Positions 20,901 to 32,189 of a stretch of DNA of 64,000 nt are shown here, piece after piece (within the stretch, counting starts at the first letter, position 1; the number at the start of each line of letters is the position of its first letter). The DNA lies in the NCBI RefSeq assembly GCF_003590095.1, contig NC_039494.1, forward strand, positions 7,936,001 through 8,000,000, written 5' to 3'. A program made the position numbers and the translations under genes. The DNA is from Trichoplusia ni. Taxonomy: Eukaryota > Arthropoda > Insecta > Lepidoptera > Noctuidae. Below the pieces are notes generated by a model. It did not search any database, had not been told where the DNA came from, and saw only the letters and a list, made by a program, of their open reading frames with translations.

Positions 20901-21344
20901 AATTATAACATACGATTCAAATAACTACCATTTAAAATAGTATAAAACCAATGTATTTCAAAAATATACCTAAAAATATCTAACTGTGACCTAAATAAAT
21001 AAATCTAGACTGAAAAATGTCAGCCTAGATCTAAGATTGGTTAGATATACACAGATGTATTTTGACATAGCGTGCGCTTAGTTGCGTGCGGCCTCCACAC
21101 GCGATGTACAATAATAATTACTGGCAAGGAATGGGCACATATAACGGCAAATTTGGGCGGTTTTTATGTAGAAAAAGCTATGAAAAAAGTGTATGTATTT
21201 GTGTAGTTTTATCTACATGGTCTATTTAGTTAAATGCCTGTGTCCAGTAGTGGGTCGGCCATAGGTGAACTAAAACAGGATTCATTTCTTCAGGCATTTT
21301 CGAAACGCTCATATACCTAAATGATGACTAGGTGTCGCTAGCGG
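20879..21344. other. Spacer, nothing recognised
   Basis: Contains a short CCTGTGTCCAGTAGTGGG scrap at 21238-21255, resembling LINE tails. Otherwise unassigned. Confidence 0.4.
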
Positions 21345-21517
21345 CTCCATCCGATACAAATAAAAAATAATCATACGGGAACATAAAATTGGGAAAACAA
21401 TATGTAAACTATCTGTTTACCAAATTTCGCTCATATCTGTCAAGTAGTTTTTGCGTGAATGAGTAACAAACATCCATCCATCCAAAAGAACTTTCACGTT
21501 TAAAATTTTAGTAGGAT
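21345..21517 (-). mobile_element. Lep1-like Helitron-like fragment
   Basis: ATCATACGGGAACATAAAAT..CCAAATTTCGCTCATATCTG..AGTAGTTTTTGCGTGAATGAGTAACAAACATCCATCC, ending AGTAGGA followed by T, is the minus-oriented counterpart of 10894. The hairpin end is degraded. Confidence 0.65.
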
Positions 21518-22212
21518 CTTAGTAGTCCAAAAATGACATTATTATGGACAAGAACTGTTAAATACTGGTATAATAATTAAATCAATTAAACGTTTTAGTA
21601 TATTTTGTTATAGCAGCAACAGAAAATATCATCTGTGCCAAGATTAACTGACTCTTAACAGCTATAAGATGTAGCTTAGTATCAGACGAACAAACAGCGA
21701 AGTTTAGGTAACAGGGCCCCATTTAACACTTGGGTAAAAGAATTCTAAGTAGGTAACTCAAAAAATTGTTTGCCAATATTATCTTTTATTTTTCCTACCA
21801 ACAATATTTCCGCTAAAAGCATTCATGCAATCGAAACCGCATGCAAAACTAAGCACCTATAAGTTAACAAATAATTAACCATCTACGCGTAAACAACTTA
21901 CACAGTGAACTAATTCTAATTGATTGCCACTATAACGTTCAACGTTAACCTGTTAAAAACCAGTTAAATTAAACTGTTGCTAATGAGGTACATTTTTTAA
22001 CCCTCCCGTAAACAATGAAAGAGGGGTAGATAATGAAACGCGGTAAATAGGAAGGTGTGCCGGGAGTTAAAAGATGGTTTATAACTAGCAAAACACCGCG
22101 TGTTTGCTTGCAATCCTACATTTTAGCCTACAAATCCACAGCTTGCTTCGCTCCAAAATGATCAAAGATTGTATTTTTTTTATCTCGTAAACAAAATATG
22201 AAAGGAAAGTAC
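21518..22212. other. Spacer, nothing recognised
   Basis: AT-rich non-coding DNA without assignable features. Confidence 0.4.
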
Positions 22213-22275
22213 AGTGAAATAAAATCTCGTGTGACGTCACTTACCAGTATGATTTTTACTAGCAAGTGATGTTAC
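22213..22275 (+). repeat. Dispersed repeat shared with 10314-10383
   Basis: TGTGACGTCACTTACCAGTATG..TTTTACTAGCAAGTGATGTTAC matches 10314-10383. Its last 12 bp (22264-22275) recur at 22477-22488 on the other side of the foldback element. Confidence 0.55.
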
Positions 22276-22476
22276 ATTTTTTGATAGTAACTGTCGTGAG
22301 AATGATTCATTATTAAATGATATAACGGTTTACTCACGCGTATTTATCGGGGTAGCCCGACTAGTTCGACTCGCGATCCCGCCGCGTCTGCTCATGATTA
22401 AGGACTTCGGTTGGGTCCGAAACTAGTCGGGCTACCCCGATAAATACGCGTGAGTAAACCGTTACATCATTTAATA
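22276..22476. mobile_element. Foldback MITE with about 56-bp inverted arms
   Basis: The left arm (about 22310-22366) and right arm (about 22421-22476) are near-perfect reverse complements centred on ACGGTTTACTCACGCG. They enclose a 54-bp loop that includes CTCATGATTAAGGACTTCGG. The direct repeat AAGTGATGTTAC flanks it (22264-22275 and 22477-22488). Partial copies lie at 15810, 23913, 28706, 31880, 35815, 38552 and 39338. Confidence 0.8.
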
Positions 22477-22556
22477 AAGTGATGTTACCATCAATTTCAA
22501 CATCTAAAGCGTCTTTTAATCTTCTTAACTTTTTTTAATGATGTGTTAAATTTTAC

Positions 22557-22733
22557 TGCACGGATAGCCGAGTGGTTGAGGTCACTACGCCAAATCAAAG
22601 GGTTCGATACCCACGTAGGTCAAGCATTTGTGTGATCCACGAATGATTGAGTCTGGGTGTCTTTGTGCATGTGATTTGTACGTTTGTGAATACGCGACAC
22701 AAGGATTAAATTCCTTACTGGAGGAGTGGTTTT
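22557..22733 (+). repeat. tRNA-derived SINE
   Basis: A-box TAGCCGAGTGG and B-box GGTTCGATACC, with a shortened arm between them. Body GATTGAGTCTGGGTGTCTTTGTGCATGTGA and tail GCGACACAAGGATTAAATTCC. Confidence 0.8.
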
Positions 22734-23912
22734 AAAATAAAAAATATATAAATATATCTGGGCGGACTACTAAGATTTTTTTTAATAAAATTCCCTATTC
22801 ATTGTACCCTATATCACACTTTAATAATCTTATACAATGTTCAAAGCCAGAAAAATTGCTAACTCACTTGAAACAACTTTCTAAGTTTCATAAAAGCTGT
22901 TTTTAACATTGATTGATAGAAGTTTTAGAGAAAGTTGTACTTATGTGAACATACAGTTAAAAGCAACGGTAACTATCTCTACTGAGATTAACAAGATTTA
23001 TGATAAACCCTGGGCCGCAATCCTGCTATTTACAATGGCCGATGAATGAATGAAAATGACATTTTCCATACGCAATAATTGGAAATTCGGTGCGGGACGG
23101 TACACTCAAGGTCAATACAATTAAGTTCAAATTATTGTATAGGCAAAATACTTAAAAGAAAAGGAATAATTTCAAATTTAATTCAAGTGCCATTGTAAAA
23201 TAGCAGAATCGGGGCCCTGCTTGCCCAGCCACATTACTTATTTTTAACAGAATTGCTCGAAATTCGAATGTTCTTTAAATTAAACGTTGAAAACTTGTGC
23301 CATACAATTCTTATCCCCTTATGACATTTTAACTAATTTTTAACACGCGGTGTAGAGTGATTTATCTCTTCAACAACGGCAATAATATTCCATATAATTT
23401 TCTTTAATGTTCTATTTTTTTTATTTTAGTAATATTATTAAAATTTGAGGAATTATAAGTATACATCTGTACTGAGATTTCAAACTGGACCAGAGTTTGT
23501 TTAATAATCATTCAAGTGCTAGGTTCCGTACAAATAAGATTCCCATTTGTTTTAATCGCAGTAACTTAAAAAAAAAACAGCTAAAACGTTTCATGACATA
23601 CAGCTTAGTGACAGACGGATGGACACACAGTAAAGCTTTCATCAAGATCCGTATTTTTCTCCTCTGGTTACAGAACCACAAAAAGACTTTTCATTTTATT
23701 GATTACCGTGGTTTCATCTAAGTATACCATTTATTATATCAAACAAAGAAAATCTTTGATTCGGTCTGTATAAGTATATATAAATAGTTAAAGGAGAAAA
23801 GCAGCTTATCAGTCACATTAACTATTAAAATCGGCTTACGACCCAAGTCAAGAACTAGAATAGAAATAGTTGGTTCAATTTGTGTCAATATGGATGTTAC
23901 GGTCTTGTTTTT
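22734..23912. other. Spacer, nothing recognised
   Basis: About 1.2 kb of AT-rich DNA. The short open frames (for example 23497-23721) lack any domain and use sequence typical of degraded transposon tails (GACAGACGGATGGACACACAG). Confidence 0.45.
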
Positions 23913-24001
23913 GCGGCCGCGTCAGCTCATGATTAAGGACTCCGGTTGTGTCCGAAACTAGTCGGGCAATCCCGATAGACACGCATGAGTTGCATCGTCC
24001 A
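23913..24001 (+). repeat. Foldback MITE, loop and right arm
   Basis: GCGTCAGCTCATGATTAAGGACTCCGG then CGAAACTAGTCGGGCAATCCCGATAGACACGCATGAG matches the right part of the 22276 element. Confidence 0.65.
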
Positions 24002-24004
24002 TAA

Positions 24005-24146
24005 TTAATATTATAAGTTTTCGCATTTAAGTATGGATGATGTATCTCTGTCTGTCTCGCTCTCAAGCCAAAACTACTGAATCGCTTGTAATGAAATTTG
24101 ATACACAGATAGTCTAGATAGCCTAAGAAAGGATATAAAAAGAGTT
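24005..24146 (+). mobile_element. Lep1-type Helitron-like fragment
   Basis: TTAATATTATAAGTTTTCGCATTT, a CTGTCTGTC run and ACTACTGAATCG..TGAAATTTGATACACAGATAG follow the Lep1 order. Confidence 0.55.
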
Positions 24147-24694
24147 ATTTTACGTCATTTTAAAAGCGTAAACTATGGAGTTTCTTACCGGTTCTCCTCC
24201 ATTAGAATGATATTTTGGTAACGTGCAGCTAGAGTCAATAATAAAGGTGTGAAAGTGCCTGGAAAACGGTCTTATTGAAATAATAACTGTTGATTTTTTC
24301 ATAAGTTACTTTTTAACTGGAAGAAAAGGTTGTAGAGGAGGAGGGGAGGTAGTGGGTGACGTGGGTGTCAATGGTTTAATAAAGCCATGGGAGGGGGCTA
24401 AGGGAGGCAAAGGTTTTGCGAACCTCCGATATTTGACATAAATATAGTTTATTAAGAACCACCTCAGCAAAATGTCCACGCAGACGTACTCAGTTCGCGG
24501 GAGAAACCTTCTTTAATAATATTTCAAACCATTTAAATGATCCTTACACATAAAACATAGATAATATGAACTAGAGTTCATACATTAGTGCCGTGATGTT
24601 GGCCCCCCTGGCAGTTGTCAGACCGTGTCCACCGGAAGCTGCCTCCGTTATAATCACTACGTACTTCCGTGTCGCGGTCACATAATAGCTTTAT
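24147..24694. other. Spacer, nothing recognised
   Basis: A purine-rich stretch (AGGAGGAGGGGAGG, near 24340) and unique-looking sequence. No gene seen. Confidence 0.4.
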
Positions 24695-24713
24695 AATAAC
24701 CATTGTTTTTGTT

Positions 24714-24721
24714 GTTTCGTA
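24714..24721 (+). other. Empty target site for the hAT insertion
   Basis: GTTTCGTA is present once and uninterrupted here. In the other copy it is duplicated on both sides of the 4.2 kb insertion (46872-46879 and 51035-51042). Confidence 0.9.
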
Positions 24722-24779
24722 TCTATCTAACAGTTACAAATGGACGAAAATATTTGTTAATAGACCAGTTGTTGAGAGC

Positions 24780-24840
24780 TTACTGGTTGTGATTACTGGA
24801 TTGCTAAGTGAAAGGGTGTAGGTTCAAATCCAAGCATGAA
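24780..24840 (+). repeat. tRNA-like B-box remnant
   Basis: AGGTTCAAATCCAAGC resembles a tRNA B-box arm. The upstream part does not fold convincingly. Repeated in copy 2 at about 51101-51161. Confidence 0.3.
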
Positions 24841-26325
24841 CATTTTGTAAAAGAGGAGTGTTATAAGTTGTCGGTCTATCTGTGGCATCGTAGCTCCTGA
24901 ACGGATTGAGCGATTTCAATTTAGTTTATTTTACATTATGTGCGATTGTTCCTAGACATGTTTGATAAAAATCTATTTTATTATTTGCTGTTATAACGAC
25001 TAAGAAAATATATCATTTCTGAAAATTAGCAGTCTATCAATGACAGTTCATGAGATATAGCCTGGTAAAGACGTACAGACAGCGGGATCGGTTAGTAACA
25101 GGACCAAGTTTATACCCTTAGAGCACATAACCATATAAAGTATTCTATACATCGAATCAAATTGATCTTGATTTCAATTAATAAATTCTATTAATAATAA
25201 TACTTAGGTATACTAATACATTGTCCTTGTGCCCAATAGACAGACAGACAGACATTCGCAACACGACAATACAACAATATGTGAGAACGTATTACAACAT
25301 AAATCTTCCATATGTATTCACAATAAGTATATGAAAAAACTATAAAATAAATTTAGGTAATGTAAAGGTCAAATCACTGCTAAAGAATGCCGTGGCTTTC
25401 AATTGGTAAAAGTATTTTCAAAATGGGTTTAGTTGTTCTTGAGATTATTAATCACATCATCACAAACTTTGCCTCTTTCTTGTCGTACCAGTATAGGTAT
25501 TTTAATTAAACCGGACCAAGTGCTAGTTGGACTCGCGACAATTAAGGGCAAGAAAAAATACAAAAGCAATTGGCCACCCAATTTAAACCGTAGCAACCAT
25601 TGCTTAACTTTGAATTCTATTTTGATTACTTTTTGTAAGCGGCAAAAGCTATTACATCTAAAAAATTCTGACTATCACAACTTATACGATGCAGCATGGT
25701 GACAAACTGACAGACAGCAGAGCTTTGGTAATAGATTTCCATTTTCTCCCTTTTATTACGGAACCCCAAAAATGATTTCGGGGAAGGAACTCATTTCTTC
25801 ACGGCTACGCAATCAATTATTCCGTGAGTGAATCAATACAGAATCAGTTGTCTTCAGCAATCTGGTCATATATGTGTTGCATAACGAATGTTTGTCATCT
25901 TCATTCATTACTGTCGAGCGCTGATTGCCTTATCCGTATCTGTAAGTTTATAGGTCTATGGCATCGGACACAGAACACAGATATAGAGTTGTATGAAAAA
26001 ATGGAAGAGGCAACGAATCTAGGATCACTAGAATTTCTCCGAGCGGTAAAAAGTCACATCGCTTGGCGAAAAGGAATGTCATTCCAAGATTGAGGATTTC
26101 TATACTCAAAATGGTGGGCGAATCAAGAACAAGATGCCGTACAATGTAACTTTGTCCGAAAAGACTTACTTAGTAGCCCATTAAAAATAATATTATTATC
26201 ACTGCCTAGAAAAATATAAAAAAGAACATTCCATCCATGAATTGAAACAACAATTTAATTCCGAATTCCGGAAATAGCTGCTTTCCAATTCCAATTTACT
26301 CGTAAACCTATTTTCACAACGGACA
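24841..26325. other. Spacer, nothing recognised (copy 1)
   Basis: Two frames of 89 codons lie at 25433-25702 and 25824-26093. They are identical in copy 2, as expected for an assembly duplicate, so this gives no evidence of selection. Neither shows a domain, and TGACAGACAGCAGAGCTTTGG..ATTACGGAACCCC marks transposon-tail debris. Confidence 0.45.
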
Positions 26326-26332
26326 ATTACAA

Positions 26333-26755
26333 TTATCCATTTGCCTCAAATAATTTGTCCGATATAGGCCGGCAATTCCAGTTTCCAACGGGAGTCCTAT
26401 CTGTAACGAATAAATAGCTTTTAAAATAGGTCTTTAAACTGGTCGATTTGAACACGAAATACTGCGGTCCGAACCGTAGTTGCACAAAGCCCGTCCCTAA
26501 GGCGTAATGCGTAATCCTTTGCCTCACTAATGAGTTGACGGCGGCCATCTTGCCTCTCTGACAGCTGTCACAATTCCCGCGTTTTAAACTTGACATTTTT
26601 GGGTAGTAATTGCTGTAAGTTTTGTATTTTGTATGCGCAGGTTTAATTTGTTTTGGTTGACAATTGTTTTTTTTTATTATGTCAGTAAATGTAAAAGTGT
26701 AATGCAGTAAATAAGTCGTTTTTAACACTTCATTTGAGTAATATTCAAAGGCCAT
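26333..26755 (-). other. Chance open frame, doubtful
   Basis: A 140-codon open frame on the minus strand. In copy 2 a one-base T-run difference (about 26667-26675 against 52988-52995) shortens it to 87 codons. No recognisable domain, signal peptide or family. I do not call it a gene. Confidence 0.3.
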
Positions 26756-28027
26756 AAATAGAGTTTATACGTGTACAATAAAAGTGCTGGCAGCTCTCTT
26801 CCGCTTTTATGACTAAACTGCTGAAGCGATTTTGATATAATTTATTAAAGAAATAGTTTAAACAAAAACAGAAATTTAGATACTTTTAAACCGAAAAAGC
26901 GTCTGATCTGGATACCCATGGACATTAGGCAATCCATAGACATGTAAAAACATTATATTCCTTCAACCAAAGACCAAAGGGTACCAAGAGTACCAAAACG
27001 GTCAAGCGCGAACGACCACAATCGAACCATGAAATAGGGGAAATGAGATCGACAGATAACGGTTTTTTTTATAGTAAAATACACGGTTAACCCTCAAATG
27101 TCTCGTTTATTTTAAATTCCCTTGAATGGGGTATAAATGTACCCCGGATGTGTATTTATTGATTGCGTAAGTTGTAAATAATTATTATTGGAATGGCTGT
27201 GAATGTATCCTCTTTCCGTATGGTTGATGTACAACCTGGTGTCAGAGTTTCGTAATAACCTCTTTTCTTAAAAACCCTTTAAGGATTTTTTTTTCTTCTT
27301 CTTTCTTTTACATACTATTTATAAGCAAAAACGTTTGTTTCAAATTTAGAAACTAAAATTCTTAAAACCTGTTTCACAATCACAGACCAGCCGCTATCTG
27401 GCAGATTATAAAAAAAAAATTGTCAATCTTTGTATGTAAAAAATCTGTCAAGTAATTTAACGGGAACTTATGTGGCGGTGGTGAAACAGACATTTAAAGT
27501 AACTTAAAACATTATCTTAAAAATGCCAGAAGAAGGCTTAATATATACTTTTTTGATTCACGTTGCCTCATGCACGGCCAGCCTTAATCCCCCTAGCCAT
27601 AAGCTAATATCACTAGAAAATACCTTCCTATAATAAACTACGAAAAAGCTTATTCATATTAAAAATTTCTTGTTTTTTTTTCTGCCACAAAAGATTGGGC
27701 AGGTAGTATTAAAATTCACTTTCGAACACAAGCGATTTTCAACCTTAAAGAATAAAGAATAGAGGTTAATTTGCTTTGTATTGTAATCTTAACCCACATG
27801 CCGCGACAGGTGGTCAGATCGACCCTTCCCTTTTATTGTAAAAATACCTTTTTTTTCGTTTTTGTTGTTTCTTTGCCTTTCGTGTGTTTGGGTGGTTTGA
27901 GGGTTAGTTTAGCTAGTTTAAAGTAACGAAAATGTTACTAAAAGTTTTTATGAAGTTCGTTTAACAAAGTAAAAATCACTTTTCAAAGGGCGAAGAATAT
28001 TGGTATAGCAACAAAAACATGAGGCTA
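26756..28027. other. Spacer, nothing recognised (copy 1)
   Basis: AT-rich DNA with a GATGTACAACCTGGTGTCAGAGT scrap at 27227-27249 (shared with 5845). No gene or intact repeat. Confidence 0.45.
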
Positions 28028-28112
28028 GCACAGGACCGTAGAAATTGGCACGAGAAAGGGGAGGCCTATGCCCAGCAGTGGGAGGATAAAGGCTGCGGAT
28101 GATGATGATGTA
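28028..28112 (+). repeat. LINE 3' tail
   Basis: AAGGGGAGGCCTATGCCCAGCAGTGGGAGGATAAAGGCTGCGGATGATGATGATG is a non-LTR tail with ATG repeats. Copy-2 counterpart at 54348-54432. Confidence 0.65.
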
Positions 28113-28289
28113 CAAAAACATAGATACATAGACATAAAAAACCATTTAACCAAGCTCGATTAAATTATTTTTCTATTATGACAGCTATTCCACGTTAAAT
28201 GAAAAAATAACCAACATAATCGATTCATCAAGTCCGAAGTTGTAAGGTACCAAACAGAAGCTCTTTTTTAAGTTAAAAAGCTTAGACAA

Positions 28290-28366
28290 ACTGTGTGATC
28301 AACGAATGCTTGTCCCGAGTCTGGGTATCTTAGTGCACGTGATTTAAAAGTTTTTAAAACCATCAA
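28290..28366 (+). repeat. tRNA-derived SINE, body fragment
   Basis: TGTGTGATCAACGAATGCTTGTCCCGAGTCTGGGTATCTTAGTGCACGTGAT is the SINE body without a head. Copy-2 counterpart at 54610-54687. Confidence 0.65.
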
Positions 28367-28705
28367 AAATCGATAGACATATCTTAGTCAATTTTTAAAA
28401 AGAAGACTAGAATTAACGAAATTCACACTATTATCAAAATACAGCTTTAGTGTAGGTACATATATAGATCCTTAAAAATAAAATTCATTATAATAAACTT
28501 TCACGACGTACATGTAAGAAAATACAGCTTCACCAAAACTAATGTCATTAATATGAATGTCAAAGTTTGCATCACAACATTAACAGTTATCAGCTCAAAG
28601 CCAGCGGCGGTTAAACCTTGAAATAAGTTCGATTTGATTAATATTGTTGGTTAAACTTGTCATAAGCGGTAAGTTAAGATAACAAAATGATTATAGATCA
28701 TGATT

Positions 28706-28945
28706 TATTTAATAACGGTTTACTTTCGCGTATTAATAGGGATAAACGAACTACGTTTCTCGGAAACAAAACTCCCGCACTAAGGAATTTAATTCCTCGT
28801 GTCGCGGGGACATTCACATACAGTCAAGTCACATGCACAAAGACACCCAGACTCAGAACAAGCATTCGTGGATAACAGAAATGCTTGTTCAACGCGGAGA
28901 TCGAATCCACGTTTAGTCCTTAATCATGAGCTGGCGCAGCGTCAA
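28706..28945. repeat. Foldback MITE remnant split by a SINE
   Basis: The left arm (ATTTAATAACGGTTTACTTTCGCGTATTAATAGGGAT, 28706-28745) and loop piece (AGTCCTTAATCATGAGCTGGCGCAGCG, from about 28914) are separated by a minus-strand SINE. Copy-2 counterpart at 55026-55265. Confidence 0.55.
28770..28913 (-). repeat. tRNA-derived SINE
   Basis: Minus-oriented: tail (CCCGCACTAAGGAATTTAATTCCTCGTGTCGCGGGG), body (CACCCAGACTCAGAACAAGCATTCGTGG) and head fragment (CGCGGAGATCGAATCC). Copy-2 counterpart at 55090-55233. Confidence 0.75.
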
Positions 28946-29642
28946 CATCGGCAGGTTATTATGAATCAAGAAGTGACCAGTTTATTTTTAATTGTTTGCT
29001 TCTGGCCTATTTTGAACTGAACCCTAACCGTCGGGACTCGACTCGCACGTGACCGGTTTAGTTATAAAAAAAATTTTTATTTTTTTATTTTTGAGATGAA
29101 AGGATATATCAAGACAAAGCCATACTTGATGGGTTTATCTCGTTCTATAACGGAGCTCCTATAGCAATCTTCCAGCTCCAGCATTACATCAGCTCCATGT
29201 CACCATAATACTACATTGTCACACAATATACATACGCATGCAAAATGTCATCTCAATCGGAAACCGGGAAGTGGGTCTTTAACTTGCAGAATGATTACAG
29301 ACAAAGGGACAGGTGAAAATAAATAAAAGCTTATGAAAATTTAGCCAAGCATATGTCAAAAATATTTCGCATTTTATATCTTAACGCCATAATGAATTTT
29401 CCCGCCAAAACTTCATACGAGACTAATAAAAGCAGCGAGTTGCATCAGAATATTCATGACACACAAGCTTCGGTTTACTTGCGCGCATAATTAGGTACGG
29501 ACTTCGGTTCCCGGTTGAAGTAAGACCCTTAAACTATGCAGGAACTTGCGTCAGACGAATTTCAGACAAGAAATTCAGACTGAGTTAGGTTTCAGGTTTA
29601 GATAAACATCATTAAATTTATTTATTAAAGATAGACTCCATC
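28946..29642. other. Spacer, nothing recognised (copy 1)
   Basis: Includes the short motif ACAGACAAAGGGACAGGTGAAA at 29295. No gene. Confidence 0.4.
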
Positions 29643-29787
29643 TTACTAAGGGGTATCGTGTTGCCCATGTAACTGGGTTGAGCAGGTCAGATAAGCCAGT
29701 CGCTCCTTGTAAAACACTGGTACTTAGCTGAATCCAGTTAGACTAGCAGCCGACCCCAACATAGTTGGGAAAAAGCTAAGATGATGT
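29643..29787 (+). repeat. 5S-type SINE, 3' half
   Basis: ACTAAGGGGTATCGTGTTGCCCATG to AAAAAGCTAAGATGATG, without the 5S head. Copy-2 counterpart at 55963-56106. Confidence 0.75.
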
Positions 29788-30406
29788 TTAACATAGGCGA
29801 TGACCCCTGAGTTTACTTCGATATTTCTTCTCACGGTAGCCAGCCAAAAAAAGTCAAGCAAGGTTAGTTAATTAAAAATGACATGTAAATATAATTAATA
29901 AAAAATTACTGAACCCTATTCATTCTCATTTTTTTGGAAATCCTTCTGAAGGAATAATACTGGTTACTGGCTAGTTATAGTATGTATATTGTAGGCTGTT
30001 CATATCATTAGAATACAAATGACGTATTCAAAAACACATAGTAATGGGGTGGCTATTACTACAGTTTAATCCTAGCTTTTGACGAAACATGCATCCAAAT
30101 GAAAACTCACAGTCCACCACGGCATTTAATTAACAAGCAAAAATCTTCACAAGCATTTGTTTTTGTGCAATTTAAACTACACGAATTCGCACCGAAATCT
30201 TTTAATTAAAATCTACGCTTCGGAGTTATCAGCCATTTTGATTTCATCTCTTGAATATAATTAATGACTTTCTGATAGCTGTAAATATTTAAAGTGATAC
30301 AATTAATTAATGTCTCGTTAATTAGGGTCCGTTATTAATTTTATACATAATTTAAACGTTAATTTATGTATGAGCCTTGGATTATAGGGTCTTAAGTTGA
30401 CCCTTT
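29788..30406. other. Spacer with a short shared motif
   Basis: CCTGAGTTTACTTCGATATTTCTTCTCACGGTAGCCAG (about 29805-29842) pairs with 32672-32712. Otherwise nothing recognised. Confidence 0.4.
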
Positions 30407-30512
30407 TGAGTTACATGTCTCCTCGCTAACTCTGACGAATGTATTGAAATGACAATTCAAAGTCACGTTACTTGTCGAAGAGGAATGTCATTCATATACA
30501 TTTGAAGTTGTG
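30407..30512 (+). repeat. MITE-like repeat, family E
   Basis: TTACATGTCTCCTCGCTAACTCTGACGAATG..GTCACGTTACTTGTCGAAGAGGAATGTCATTC. Copy-2 counterpart at 56726-56830. Confidence 0.65.
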
Positions 30513-30649
30513 TATAAGGCGATTAGACATTGTCTTGGCTGCCAGAACTAATGTTGTGAAAGGGAGACGCCAATATAAGTTATCATATGCTATCTTGCAT
30601 CCACAATAACTATCTTTCATTAAAAGCTATTATAATTATAGTTGGCTAA

Positions 30650-30748
30650 GTGAGAAGCTGGATGCGAGCAGCCGAAGATAGATCTCGATGGCGTGCTATT
30701 GGGGAGGCCTATGTCCAGCTGGGGACGAATATGGGCAGATGATGATAA
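30650..30748 (+). pseudogene. 3' terminus of a non-LTR retrotransposon
   Basis: GAAGCTGGATGCGAGCAGCCGAAGATAGATCTCGATGGCGTG..GGGGAGGCCTATGTCCAGC, the same tail as 13835. Copy-2 counterpart at 56969-57067. Confidence 0.65.
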
Positions 30749-31397
30749 AATGAGACGACTTAATATCAATAGCAAATGATTAACGGCATTTATTTTGAAG
30801 TTAGTTTTCGTGCTGTTTGTCATGTTGAGGCCAGAAGCAGAAATATTCGTACGTATGTTTTTTTGTTTATTCACTTTTGTTTATCTTACCAATTCTAAGA
30901 AAATTACGTGTCTCGTTTATTGAAGTTTACCTGTAAACAAAAATAAAATATTGTTAGTAAAATAGTTAAAATAAAAGTCAAAATCAAAAATGTTTTAATT
31001 TGAAGCTTAATATTAACTTCAAATAAAGAAATTGAACATAGCAGAAATACGGTGAAAATTTTCACTATCAAGGTATCAAGATTAATGAGATACAGCCTGG
31101 TGACGAACAGACAGGCAGACGGAACCTCAGTAATAAGGGTCCGTTTTTACCCATACGGTACGAAACTCTAGAACAAAATCTTGCAAGATTTGATTACAGA
31201 CAAAGGGACAAGCGAAACTACAAAGTTAGCTAATATCAACCGAAGTCCGTTTAAAATTTAATTCCTCGGATGCCTCATTATAATCCAAACACATGATTCG
31301 TTTATCGATACAGGTATTTGCAACAATGGTTCACGTTTTTAGAAACCTATTCTTATGCAAAGTAGCGGTTTGTGTGTGGGGCCATGAAACAAGCGAC
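30749..31397. other. Spacer, nothing recognised (copy 1)
   Basis: The transposon-tail motif GAGATACAGCCTGGTGACGAACAGACAGGCAGACGGAACCTCAGTAAT lies at 31088-31135. No gene. Confidence 0.4.
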
Positions 31398-31546
31398 TAG
31401 CACGAATAGCCGAGTGGTTGAGGGCACCACGCCAAACCTAATGTGCGCGACGGGTTGCAGTTTAGATCCCTGAGTGGGACAAGTGTGTGCGATCCGCGAA
31501 TGCTTGTCCTGAGTCTAGGAGTCTTCGTGAATGTTACGCAAATTGA
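31398..31546 (+). repeat. tRNA-derived SINE
   Basis: Perfect A-box TAGCCGAGTGG (31407-31417), CCACGCCAAAC, a degraded B-box (AGTTTAGATCCC) and body GAATGCTTGTCCTGAGTCTAGG. Copy-2 counterpart at 57717-57865. Confidence 0.75.
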
Positions 31547-31632
31547 TGATAAACTAGCATTTTAACCTTGGCAAGTTCATATTTTGAGTTTAAAATTAGA
31601 AATTTCTTAAATGTAAGGCTGATGTGAAGTTC

Positions 31633-31815
31633 ATGGCTAAGAAACAGCCTCTTAATGTATGGTAAGCAACGCTTGACGTGGTCAGTGCGTGGAGTCGTGA
31701 CGGATTATGTCATAAAGAGTTCCGTCTTGTTTAGGACAGCACAATGTATTAGTTTTTCAGTCCAGCTGTCATTTACCACCACATACTTACATGTTTAGCG
31801 TAACGGATAGTCAGA
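31633..31815 (+). repeat. Diverged 5S rRNA-derived SINE
   Basis: GGTAAGCAACGCTTGACGTGGTCAGTGCGTGGAGTCGTGAC keeps the 5S-like order; GTAAGCAACG and GTGGTCAGT are closer to real 5S rRNA than in the other copies. A degraded SINE body follows. Copy-2 counterpart at 57951-58134. Confidence 0.6.
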
Positions 31816-31879
31816 TGCCAGATTTCTTATACTTATAACAAAACGGTATTTTGACAATAACTTTCAAGAAACGAATTTA

Positions 31880-31957
31880 TATCGGCTCATGATTAAATAC
31901 TCTTTTTAGAACCAACACTGGTCAAGCAATCCCGACAAAAACGGGACATAAACTTTC
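31880..31957 (+). repeat. Foldback MITE fragment
   Basis: TCGGCTCATGATTAAATACTC..GAACCAACACTGGTCAAGCAATCCCGACAAAAACG. Copy-2 counterpart at 58199-58276. Confidence 0.45.
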
Positions 31958-32189
31958 ACCACATAACTATACCTTATTTAGTTATCAAACTCTCTTAGAC
32001 CTTGGTAAGGGTCAAGGGAATAATATATATGAGTCAAGTACCTGCCAATGTGTCCATATTGTAATTATAATATTAAATTAACTATTCATACGCCGTCCGC
32101 GAGCCGCATTTCTGTAGCTGCCTGTCACTCGGGCATTGTTCTGAGTGTAGGGCCATTAGATACGCGAATTTACAATCAAAATTATATTC

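Noticed and set aside
25433..26093. Two 89-codon frames that are identical in both copies, suggesting conservation.
   Set aside because: The copies are probably alleles of one locus, so identity carries no information on selection, and the encoded sequence has no recognisable feature.
26333..26755. A 140-codon minus-strand open frame as a host gene.
   Set aside because: No domain, and the frame changes with a one-base homopolymer difference between copies.
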